From assembly GCA_033064195.1 (NCBI GenBank), contig JARBJD010000028.1, positions 124,001 through 188,000 of the forward strand: a stretch of 64,000 nucleotides of DNA, given 5' to 3'. Made by a program: the position numbers and the translations under genes. Source of the stretch: Blattamonas nauphoetae (lineage: Eukaryota > Preaxostyla > Oxymonadida). Within the stretch, counting starts at the first letter, position 1. Every line of letters begins with the position of its first letter. The notes beneath the pieces are model-generated. The model had not been told where the DNA came from. It did no database searches and was given only the letters and a program-made list of their open reading frames with translations. This document shows, piece after piece, positions 22,901 through 33,600 of this stretch.

Positions 22901-25900
22901 GAAATGATGCTATTCTTTTTGTTCTTCCTGACGCAGCAAAGATCAGAGTAGGTTGAGGCATCGAATAGACAAACAGCATGACACAACAGAGGCGAATTGT
23001 GAACTGTGGACTGTATTTTATTCTCGATTCGCCACTGACAGTGGTTTTGCACATGGAGTTGTGACGAATGTGTTCGATGTCTTACCGTTGAAGTCGTCGT
23101 GTATCCCCTGAATGACGTAGTCGACCGTCACCAACATCAAAATTGTCAGAACGCCCTTGGCGATGAGAGACAACATGGTGTTGCGAATGAAAGCGAGGAA
23201 GCTGAGGATAGTTTCGATTGAAGTGGGAGTGTGCGAGCGTACGCGCTCGCGCTGGGGTGTGTGAGCGCTGGTGTGTGTGTGAGCGCTGGTGTGTGTGAGC
23301 GCTGGTGTGTGAGCGCTGGTGTGTGTGTGAGCGCTGGTGTGTGTGTGAGCGCTGGTGTGTGTGTGAGCGCTGGTGTGTGTGAGCGCTGGTGTGTGTGCGC
23401 GCTGGTGTGTGTGTGAGCGCTGGTGTGTGTGTGAGCGCTGGTGTGTGTGAGCGCTGGTGTGTGTGTGAGCGCTGGTGTGTGTGCGCGCTGGTGTGTGTGT
23501 GAGCGCTGGTGTGTGTGTGAGCGCTGGTGTGAGCGCTGGTGTGTGTGAGCGCTGGTGTGTGTGTGAGCGCTGGTGTGTGTGTGCGCGCCGGTGGATGTGT
23601 CCGCGCTGGTGAGTGAATGCGCGCTGGTGTGTGTGTATGCGCTGGTGTGCATGCGTGCCGGTGTGTGTGTGCGCTGGTGTCTGTGTGTGCGCTGGTGTGT
23701 GTGTGAGCGCTGGTGTGTGTGTGCGCGCCGGTGGATGTGTGCGCGCTGGTGCGTGTGTGTGCGCTGGTGTGCATGCGTGCCGGTGTGTGTGTGCGCTGGT
23801 GTCTGTGTGTGCGCTGGTGTGTGTGTGAGCGCTGGTGTGTGTGTGTGCGCGGGTGGGTGTGTGCGCGCTGGTGCGTGTGTGTGCGCTGGTGTGTATGCGT
23901 GCCGGTGTGTGTGCGCTGGTGTGTGTGAGCGCTGGTGTCTGTGTGAGCGCTGGTGTGTGTGTGCGCGCCGGTGGATGTGTGCGCGCTGGTGAGTGAATGC
24001 GCGCTGGCGTGTGTGTGTGCGCTGGTGTGCATGCGTGCCGGTGTGTGTGTGTGCGCTGGTGTCTGTGTGTGCGCTGGTGTGTGTGAGCGCTGGTGTGTGT
24101 GCGTGCGCTGGTGTCTGTGTGTGCGCTGATGTGTGTGCGTGCGCTAGTGTGTGCGTGCGCTGGTGTGTGTGTGCGCGCCGGTGGATGTGTGTGCGCTGAT
24201 GTGTGTGCGTGCGCTAGTGTGTGTGCGTGCGCTGGTGTGTGTGTGCGCGCCGGTGGATGTGTGTGCGCTGGTGTGTGTGTGAGCGCTGGTGTGCATGCGT
24301 GCCGGTGGATGTGTGCGCGCTGGTGAGTGAATGCGCGCTGGTGTGTGTGTGCGCGCCGGTGGATGTGTGCGAGTTGGTGGATGTGTGCGAGTTGGTGGAT
24401 GTGTGCGAGTTGGTGGATGTGTGCGAGTTGGTGGATGTGTATGCGCGCTGGTGTCTGTGTATGCGCTGGTGTGTTTGCGTCTGCACGTAAAGCAAGTTGG
24501 AGGGAGACATGTGTGGATTTCTTCGTCTCCAATTCCAGAAGCGTAGGTGCGTACCGATCTGGAGAGGACCTTGAACATCGTCGAAATGTTCTCGATGATG
24601 GTAAAAGCGATACTGCTTGACACCATCAATGGCGGATCTTCATCAAAATGAAGACAAATGGCGAGAACGAGTACCCGGAAGTGAGGCAGGTGAGGGAGGA
24701 GTGATGAGAGAAGAAGGAACCGACCATGTTTGGCGAGAAATGTGGTTGTACCAGTAGAACGAGATAAAGAACCGATCCAGAATGGTGATGAGGATTTGCG
24801 TGAGGTCGCGTTAGGTCAATAGCGGGTCGTGAGTTGCTGAGAGGATGATCACGAAAGAAAACGAAACAATCTTTGAGAAGAAGTGACGATTTGATGGTAA
24901 AAGAGTGTTTGACATTTTTTGGGAATCAATTGACGGAAAAAGGCCGTTTAAACAGAGTTTGAGCGATGAGAGAGCAAGCTGTTTCGGATCCTCGAGAAAA
25001 TCCAACGGAATGAATAAGCGCTCTGATCAATCGATAAAATGCGATGGAGGTCAAACTAGTGACAAGTACAATGAGGCAGAGTGAGTTTTGAGCGAAACGA
25101 GGAGTTGATTCCTCGGTCTCTTCAGTGATTACTTGAAGGAGTCGGAGACTGACAAAAAAGATAATCTCATTTAAGGAAGAGTCTTGTAAAGAAAGATGTG
25201 TGAACGTGTGAAAGTAATATTTGCAGTGGCGAGGGAATGCAGCGGATGAGATCGGTCTTCACGATAAATTCGTTGTGATTGTGATCTGCTGTGAGCTGAC
25301 CAACTAAGATCAGAACGCCTCCCGTATCAAACAGAGTAGTCTGTCCAGAACCTACAATAAAGTGAATTGGAGGGAGATAAAGTTGACGAATGGAGATCAT
25401 ACAAGAAGTAGTAGTTATCGAAGTAATTTGAACCAGAAATCAGTTCCCCAAATCTTCGTACTTCTCAGTATTTACCATCGCCTGAGAAAAGGGTGTTATC
25501 ATCCCAAGTTCGACAAAGACAAGATGATGCGATGATCCGAGCATTCCAGACGAGAAAAAATTGCATAGTATAGACATGTACGTCCCCATTCTAGTTGAAT
25601 TCGATTGGATTCATCACGTTTGGCCGTGGATTTCGCCGACTTTGCAGGATCATCCACAATCTGTGAAGAAGAACAAGATCAACAAAATTATCAACACTCT
25701 CCCACAACACTCCCGAATAAAATGAACTAGATCAACAAAAACACTACCATTATCCCGAACCACTCCTCAACAAGAAGAAAAAGATGACAAAATCAAACAA
25801 TACAAACGCACTCTCCTTTCACTCTAAAATAAAGAAACGAAGAAGAAAGAAAACATCCTCTGATCTCCATAGCAATCGCCAACAATTGTGGTAAAGATTC

Positions 25901-27060
25901 ACACAACTCTCTCCTTTCTTAGTCTCAATTTCAGAAGGACAGATCAAGATTTACCCTTTATTATCTTCTTTTCTATCAATCGGGAGAGACTCTCAATTTC
26001 ATATCATCTTCTTGTCTAAATTTGATGTATTAACTTTGTCAGAGTTTTCTGAAGACAATTTGGTGTTTTCATTTTTTTTGATGTCGCCCAGAAAATTATG
26101 GGTATTTTTGGAAAGCCCTGGTTGGGACAGATCAGGCTTGTTTAATGAGAAACGCCAGAAACAAATTTTGGAGGAGCTTGACCAAGTCGGTGGGGTCCCA
26201 CCTTCGAGAGGGTTCAGTCTTGGTGGTGAGGTAATCACCAGTCAAGAGGTTCTACACAGATGGAAGGAACATGAAACAAGGAAGACAAAGAAGGGAAGAC
26301 AAAAGAGACAAACGAAGAAGGTTCAAGTTGACAATTCTTCAGAATCTGGGTGCGATTCAGCGAGTATTGTATCAGACACAGAATATGAGACAGAAGAAGA
26401 CTGCATTGTGGAGGTGGGGGGTTCCGATATTGATGAGGAAGACACTATTGCCGAGAAAATAACTTCGATGATAAACGAAAGAGTGCAAACCCCAAGTTCA
26501 CAGTGGTCCAGGCAGATTCGTACACCGGCAAGGTTCCTGCAAGCAAGCAGTCTAGAGATGGGAAAACAAGCCAAAAACAAGTCCCCCGGGCAGATTGCCA
26601 AAGAAAAGTGGTTGGATAAACTCAATAGTGGGTTTGATCAAAAAACCGAAATTCCCTCCCTGCCCGATAGATCAAATGATGTCAACAGCGATTTCTTCTT
26701 CGAGCAGTTGGACCTTGAGGACAACGGCGTGAAGTATACAGAAATGCGTCTCAGGTTTGTTCTATCCTCTCCTAAACTCAATTCCGCACTTTTACTGTCA
26801 ATAATTGTTTTGCCTTTTTCTTTGGATTCATCGAAATTATTCTTTCCTCTTTCATTCTCCTGTTCTCTCTTCTTATTCTTCAGTGAAAACACAAGACTTT
26901 CCGCAGATTTTTATCCTTCGGACAAGCAAACGGAACCTCTCCCACTCAGTTCGAACTCCCCCTTTTCTTCCGTGTGCTGCACGTATGTTGTTTCTTCACT
27001 ACGTCATTCTTCATTCTCTTCGCATTTTTAGGCCAACTCAACAGTCCAGCATGGTTAATA
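19967..27060 (+). CDS. pogo/Tigger-like transposase, split by an insertion
   Basis: Exon 1 (19967-20239) is N-terminal. A 29-nt GT-AG intron (20240-20268) follows, then the frame [21 protein letters not shown] one-nucleotide frame change near 20350 leads into the main core, 20385-21194: FQGDETSL (first Asp), [13 protein letters not shown] (second Asp) and [18 protein letters not shown] (third Asp). The frame is cut at ...ILAGWD by the hAT-like element and resumes at 26129 with [20 protein letters not shown]. This is exactly the family's GWxxSGLF motif, so subtraction of the insertion gives a continuous frame. The acidic C-terminal part continues to about 26755 and may be spliced further. The nested insertion makes it non-functional. 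Confidence 0.8.
21372..25400 (-). CDS. Multi-exon multi-pass membrane protein, cargo of the hAT-like element
   Basis: Reading right to left, 25400-25130 and 25120-24930 encode hydrophobic segments ([20 protein letters not shown], then RALIHSVGF). Next comes a helix with [20 protein letters not shown] near 24800, then [20 protein letters not shown] (near 24620-24560). An exon ending ...CLPPTCFT at 24487 joins, across a 1285-nt intron (24486-23202, GT-AG, phase kept), to [20 protein letters not shown] and on to a GTAAGA donor after 23086. Further coding pieces lie at 23050-22441, 22365-22044, 22150-21641 and 21644-21372. They include Cys-rich and membrane segments ([18 protein letters not shown]), but phases between them do not all agree, so the 3' half is partly damaged or mis-modelled. 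It looks like a receptor or sensor; family not recognised. Confidence 0.5.
23230..24480. repeat. GT-rich minisatellite inside an intron
   Basis: About 75 units of 14-18 bp built on GTGTGTGTGAGCGCTG are present, with ordered variants (CGCGCCGGTGGAT, CATGCGTGCCGGT, GAGTTGGTGGAT). A higher-order block of roughly 230-250 bp repeats between about 23590 and 24350. The array lies wholly inside the predicted intron 23202-24486. Units with lengths not divisible by 3 keep several frames open by chance, giving long His/Thr or Cys/Val open frames that are not genes. Confidence 0.9.
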
Positions 27061-27693
27061 TTGATCGTTCATGAAAGAAGAGAGCTCGATCTTTCAAGGA
27101 CAGATACCGATCATCGCAACTTCTTTCATCTCACACGTGATTCAGTTCTGTTTTATTTATGATTATTTCTCTAAATTGCAAATTTGGCCAATATATCAAC
27201 CTGAATAAACTGAGGAGAAATGTGTGGTGAAATGGGATTCTGGACTGTCTCCAATTGAGTTGGGACTGCTTGAGGAGGTGTAATATGTTTACAGCAACCT
27301 CCTTTTCACTCTAGAACTGTTCTTGATACGTATTTATTGAGAAAAGTGAATTGTGTCCCCAAATTATTTTGTGTCACCCATCTATCACTTTTTTGACCTT
27401 TTCCCAAATATATGCATTTCATTGACTTAATCACAAAAAACAGTGTTTAAAACTCAATACATGCCTAATGACTCGAGAAACCCGATGCTAAGTTTTCAAA
27501 CGACACCCTATAAGAAAGAGGACGGGTTGATCACTGTCAAGGATTTAAGAGTCAGGGGATACTGCCAGTTTTCAATAATTCTGTTATGAAACTTGAATAT
27601 CGACAAAAAGCGTCTTACTGACATGTTGAGAATCTTCCAACTTGAGAATGAAACGAAACTGATAGAAAGTGAAGATAGAAATTCAAAACTGAA

Positions 27694-30600
27694 TTAATGG
27701 TCGAGAGATTGTATGAGAGCGTTGAACGCCGATTCCGGGTTCGCTTTCAGGTTCTCGGGAGTGTCGAACTCGGAAAGGTATCCTTGATCCATCACCATGA
27801 TTCGAGTTGAGTCCATGATTGTGTTCAGACGATGTGCAACGACAATCACTGTCTGCTCCTTAAACTGTTCCCGAATCGTCCGTTGGATCTTCGCATCCGT
27901 CTCCACATCCACATTTGCTGTGGCCTCGTCCATCACCACCACTCGGCAGTTGTTGAGAATCGCTCGCCCAAAACACAGCAACTGTCGCTGTCCAGCCGAG
28001 AAGTTGCTTCCTCCCTCAGCCACTTGAGAATCCAGGCCGAAGGGAAGACCAGCAACCACGTCGCGCATCTCAATCATCTCCAGCACTTCCCAGATCCGGT
28101 CGTCGCTGGCGGGTAGGTCTAGACTCAGATCTAGAAAAGTCTAGGCGCAGATCTGCAGATCGGTCTAGGCGCAGATCTGAAAGTCTACACGCAGATCCGT
28201 CGTACTTTGCCTTGTTTTTGCTTCCATATCACATTTTCGACATCCTACATCGTAATCTCGACATCATTTCCACTTTTATTGCTCATTTCTCACTTTTTGA
28301 CATTCTTCCATCTGTTTTCCCAATGTTCAAACATGTCCTGGGTTGATCAAGGAGGAAGTGGTCATTTGAAGCAATTTGATCAATCGCGTTGGTTTGTCGT
28401 GACGTGTAAGAAGGCTGGAAATGAACGAACAACTTAGAGGTGTCTGGTCTCATCCATATGAGCAGTGGATGCGGAGTGAGGTGATTGAGAGGAGGGAGAA
28501 GGCATCGTGGGAAAATAGAGCGAGATGATGGGAGGAGGAGGTGGTGAGAAAGGATTTAATGCTACTGGGAGGGAGGAGAGACGAGGAGAATACTGATGAA
28601 GGGAGAATTGAAGATGGTTGTGGAAGATGTCATACTCGTCAATCGGTTGGATATTCAGCCAGAATCGAGCGACGCACTCATTTTCTGCTCCCTTTCTTAC
28701 TTTTTTCTTCTTCTCTCTTCTTGTCTTTCAATTTTTCTTCCATGCTTTGTCCTGACTTCTTCTGAATCAGAATGGCATCTACTAGCGGTTTGAGTAGTGT
28801 TGGCAGACTGCCAATTACAGTGTGGATGATCTGAATAACAATAAATGTTACATCAATGGAATTTGGCGAGATAGAGAATAAAACAAGATCAAAGGCTGAC
28901 AGAAACTGACGAAGACAACAAGTGCAAAACAATGAAAAATGGTCTGCATTGACGATTCTAAGTGCATACATGGATATTCACCTCTTATCTTCGTATCTGC
29001 TATTCAATAATTCAGTCTCAACTGGGGCGATGTTGGTCGAACGTCCACAAATAATAATGATTGTTCAACATGTCCTGCTCGGTTTTTCCCTCTGAGACCA
29101 TTCGGGGATCGTACTGATTGGAGAGGAACAGCGATCTTGATGGTGATGATGGTTGTAGTGCAATGTCGAGATCGAACGGCAAATCTGAAGACAATTCCGA
29201 AGTAATTGACTCGTCTTGTGGTTCTTTTAATTGATAAGTTGGACAAATTCGTTGCGCATGGTGTTTCAATTGTGAAAGTGATGATAGACGTTGTAATTGG
29301 ATCACAATGTTGAGTGATGTGAAATGGACAAATTCAGGAAGGATTTGGTTTGTCAGCCGTCAGAACGGGGAGATTGGTGTTTGTAGAAAGATGATTGGGT
29401 GGAGTGGGGGATGTCTTCTTGCGAGTACCGCGGTCTCGAGATTGGTTTTGATTGATGTGTGGTTTCTGGCTGATATTGGTTGGTGTATGCGAGAGGCATG
29501 GTAAATGAACAAGAAAAATCTCGTTAAGTTTGCTGGTTGGTGCGAGACGAAACATATTCTTCATCGAATGCCTGATTCTCTGATTGTTGCGGTGGACGAC
29601 GATATGACTGGGAATTCTGCGTGACAATGGCAGCAGACGATTGTTGCGGAAACTGTGGGTTGATGTGCTGTTGCTGTTGGTTCGCAAAACCCTCTCTGTT
29701 TGAGAGGGAGTCGGCCTTCTGTTTGGCATACCGTTGTGCCTGTTAACGGACAGTGCTGTGCTCGTTCTGAGAAAGGAAGGGAGAAAAGTCCTTTTGTTGA
29801 TCTGGGAAGGCGACAACAACTCGTCCAGAATCGACAAGCGGGTTCTGGACATCGTTGTCCTTGCATGGAGGCTGCTCGTGTTTGTTTCGATTCTCAAGGG
29901 CTTTAACATGATGATGGAGGGGATACGACATAACATCGTCTGAGTAGAGAAGTGGGAGTCGAGTATCTTTCACAAGATCCTGTTGTGAGTGCATCAGAGA
30001 CCTGATTGTCATCTGGATCTCCTAACTGGGCGCATCTGCTTGGCCATCTTCAGAAACAAGCACTTGTTGATTGTATGTCGGTTGCTGCTGACGAGGAGGG
30101 TCTTGATGGTTGAGAGATTCCGCGATGATGAGATAGAACTCGTTCGGTGAGATTCTGGTCCCTCATCGAATGATGCTGCCAATAGTACATGTGGCGAGGT
30201 CGAGGACGTCCAGACATGCCGATTTGTGTTGAGGAAGTCTTTTCAAGTCATTTGAAACTGCGATTACGATCGTGATCATGAAACAAGACAGACTGAGGAA
30301 AGTGAATGATATATAAATCGAAATAGAGAGAAAAATCAAACGGAGAGTGAGATCATCACTGTTTACATGACGAATAAGCTCTTTATAAGCCCATTGAACA
30401 GTTGTTCACTCCAGGGTGGGTGAGATCAACTTCCAAGTCAACTCCAAATTATAATCCCAAAAAAGCGAGAGTCTCGACACTAACTTCACATTTCACATCG
30501 AATTCATTGATTAAAAATGTGTTTTAGTCGAAATGAACGAGAAAATGACGGATCTGCGTGTAGACTTTCAGATCTGTGCCTAGACCGATCTGCAGATCTG

Positions 30601-33600
30601 CGCCTAGACTTTTCCAGATCTGAGCCTAGACTTACCCGTCGCTGGCCTTTCCAGCAATGTCCATGTTGTACCGCACTGTTCCCGTGAAGAGTGTTGGGTC
30701 TTGTGGAATAATCGCCACTGACCTTCGTACTCGATGGATGTTCACTTTTGAGATGTCCACCCCATCGATCAGAATTCGCCCGCTGTTTGGCTCGTCATTT
30801 GGGTCCGCATCAACTGGGAATCCCGTCTTCATGTCGATCATTCTGGGGGCAAGTTTGGGATCGAGCTCGACGAGACGGAAGAGTACAAACAGAAGCGACG
30901 ACTTCCCTGCTCCTGTTCGACCACACACTCCGATCTTCTCGCCTCCCTTGATCTCGAAGTTCACGCCCTTCAGAACGAACGGAAGGCCTGGCCGATATTT
31001 GAACTTGACCGCGTCGAACGTCACGTCTCCAACGGGCGGCCAGCTCTCAGGCACTTCCACCTCGCTTCCCTGCGCCTCTTGCGGGAGTTTGGAGGAGTAG
31101 AACTTAATTCGATCAAACGAAGTCATTTTGGACTCCAGCTCGACGTTCTGCTGGATGAGGTTGATGCCGAGCATGGTGAAGATCATCGACGACATGATGG
31201 CCACAGACAGGCGGGCAGCGTCCATGAAGAACCAGCCGATAATCATCACGCCAGTGTACAGCGCAGAGGAGATGAACGAGGCGTAGAGCGAGGCCCACTT
31301 CTGCCCTTCGCTGAAGAGCACGAAGCGAGTGGTCCATTCATCGTTGAGCTCGTTGAACTTCTCCTTCCACTCTTCTTCCCGTCCGTAGCTTCTGATGGTG
31401 GTGAGGCCAGCCCCAGTGATGGTCTCGGAGAAGTGGGAGAGGACAGGAGAGCGAGAGATCGACTCCAATCGTTGCAGATTTCGGGAAACACGCGCATAGA
31501 GCATCAGAACGAGGATGTACAGCACGAGGATCGGAATCCCAATCGCCAGAAACCACGCAGTGTCGATGACAATGACGACAATCTGCCCGACCAGCCCCAC
31601 CCACATGGAGAGGACTTGAATCAGACTGTTTGCGAGGAACTGGTCGACCTGCGGGATGTCGCCTGTGAATCTGTTCAGAATACGGCCCATCGGAGTGGTG
31701 TCGAAGAACGAGGACGGGCAGTCCATCACGCGGTCCATCAGCACTTGATGGTTGATCCGCGCCGACCGACCAACCATCGCGGCGGTCATGAACGAGCGGG
31801 TGAAGAGGAGGACGAAAGTGCCGATTCCGAAGAAGCCGTAAATGCCGATCTTCCACCAGAAGTCGATGTTCATGTATTCTGTGGTCGACCCGATCTTGCC
31901 CAGCCACCACTGCGACGCGGGGGAGATGGACTCGCCAATCGCCAAGTAGAGTATGAAGGCGATGATGAGCACAGTGGGCATGAGTGTCTTGAAGTAGAGG
32001 TAGTACGACCTCGGCGAGATGGCGCCCGTCTCCTGCTCCTCCTCAGTCATGATCTGCTTCGCGAACTCCTCGTCGGTCTTCTCCTCCTCTTTCACTTCGA
32101 CGTCCTTCTTCTTCGCCTGCTTGCCGTCCTTCTTGCCCTCGCTTTTGATGATGAACTCGTCGAAGTTGATGCCCTGCCCTTTCAGCTCGCCGTACGTGCC
32201 CTGCCCGATGATCCGCCCCGTCTCCAGCACAATCACTTTGTCCGCGCGATCCAGAAACTGCAGCTGGTTCGTCATCAGAATCACTGTCTTCCCCTTCAGA
32301 ACACCGCAGATGCACTCGTCCATCAGGACACGCCCGACATGCGCGTCGACGGCGGAGAGGGGGTCGTCGAGGATGATGATGTCCTTGTCTGAGTACACAG
32401 CTCGTGCAAGCTGGATTCTTGCTTTCTGCCCTCCACTCATGTTCACTCCCTTCTCGCCAATCGCTGTCTCGTCTCCTGCTGCGAAGATCTTGAAGTCAGG
32501 CTCCAGTGCACAGACATGCACAGTGTTCCAATACTTTTCTTCTTCGAACTCCGCGTTGAACACAATGTTCCCTCTGACGGTGTTGTTGTTGATCCACGGC
32601 GTCTGCGGGCAGTACGTGATCTTCCCGTCGATTCGGATTGTTCCAGCCATCTTCTCGATGTCGCCCACAATCGCCGAGCCGAGCGACGACTTCCCACATC
32701 CGACAGGTCCGACAATCATCGTCAGCGAGCCTTTTGGGATGGAGATGTTCACATCGCTCAGCGCCGGCCCGTCCTTCCCACTCATCGCTGATGACGAGCG
32801 GGATGGTGACGGCGAGGACGACAGCGGAGTTGGGTTTGACGACGCGTCGTCGTTCCCTTCCGTCGACGACTCGTCCTGGGCCTGTTTGAAAAGCGTGTCG
32901 TTTGAGTCTGAGCGAGGGTATTCGGACACCCCGAGCTCAGATGGTGTGGAGGTGGGTTCGGGGTTGGCTGGGGGAACTTGGGTCATTTCAGTGTTGGCCT
33001 GGTCTGAAGGAACGGTGGTGTTCTTCTCCCTCTTGGCTGCTGCTTGTCGAGCTTCCTTCTTCCTCTTCTCAGCCTCTTTCTTCAGTTGCTCCGTCTCAGC
33101 TTCGGTCATTGGAATGGCTGGAGCAGCTCCCCACTTGAACTCCCCGCCGGAGATCTCGAGGTCGTTTTCAGGGTCCGACGGCTTGCTATCCTCGCCAGAT
33201 GCGACCTCCTCCATCTCCGGAAGGAACAAATACTGCTGCAAGCGACGGAGATTGACGTTCATCATCGCTCCTGCTTGGAGGAACATCGGCATCATTGTGG
33301 TGGGCTGCGTGATCATCTGAAGATAGGCCATGTTGGGCATAACAACGGTGGTGAACACAACAGGGTCGTCAGATTTCACAGCACAGTAAACGGAGAAGGT
33401 CGATATGTTCACAATGACCGAAGAGGTTCGCATGACAGTGGCCATGATTTGGAACAGAAGGATCATCTTCTGGATGGAAGCGATTTGCAAAAAGCGGGGT
33501 TTGTTGATGGTTGCCTTGAAGACCTCTTCCAATCCTGAATATTTGACGACACGGATGCCTTGGAAAGTTTCGTTTGTGATTTTGTTTTGCAGATCGTTGT

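Larger units (their letters stand above)
21195..26120. mobile_element. hAT-like element carrying a membrane-protein gene
   Basis: The ends are CAGGGCTTTCCA (21195) and its exact complement TGGAAAGCCCTG (ending 26120). They are flanked by identical 8-bp duplications GTTGGGAC (21187-21194 and 26121-26128). A CAGGG terminus and 8-bp duplication are diagnostic for hAT. No hAT transposase or BED finger is visible. Instead the element holds a minus-strand multi-exon membrane-protein gene and a 1.25-kb minisatellite. It is thus non-autonomous, with apparent gene cargo. It is inserted in the pogo-like transposase and so is younger than that element. Confidence 0.85.
19684..27510 (+). mobile_element. 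pogo-like (Tc1/mariner superfamily) transposon with nested insertion
   Basis: The left end is CAGGGTGTCGTTTGAAAACT. The right end in reverse complement is TAGGGTGTCGTTTGAAAACT. Each end is flanked by TA (19682-19683 and 27511-27512), as expected for the superfamily. The interior encodes a DDE_1-type transposase read on the plus strand. The element is 7.8 kb long only because a 4.9-kb hAT-like element sits within it; without that it would be about 2.9 kb. Confidence 0.85.

Noticed and set aside
23018-24532. Open frames of up to 504 codons on both strands through the GT minisatellite (His/Thr/Ala- or Cys/Val-rich)
   Set aside because: The repeat unit lacks stop codons in most frames on either strand. 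The array lies between well-phased splice sites, so the frames are by-products of the repeat.
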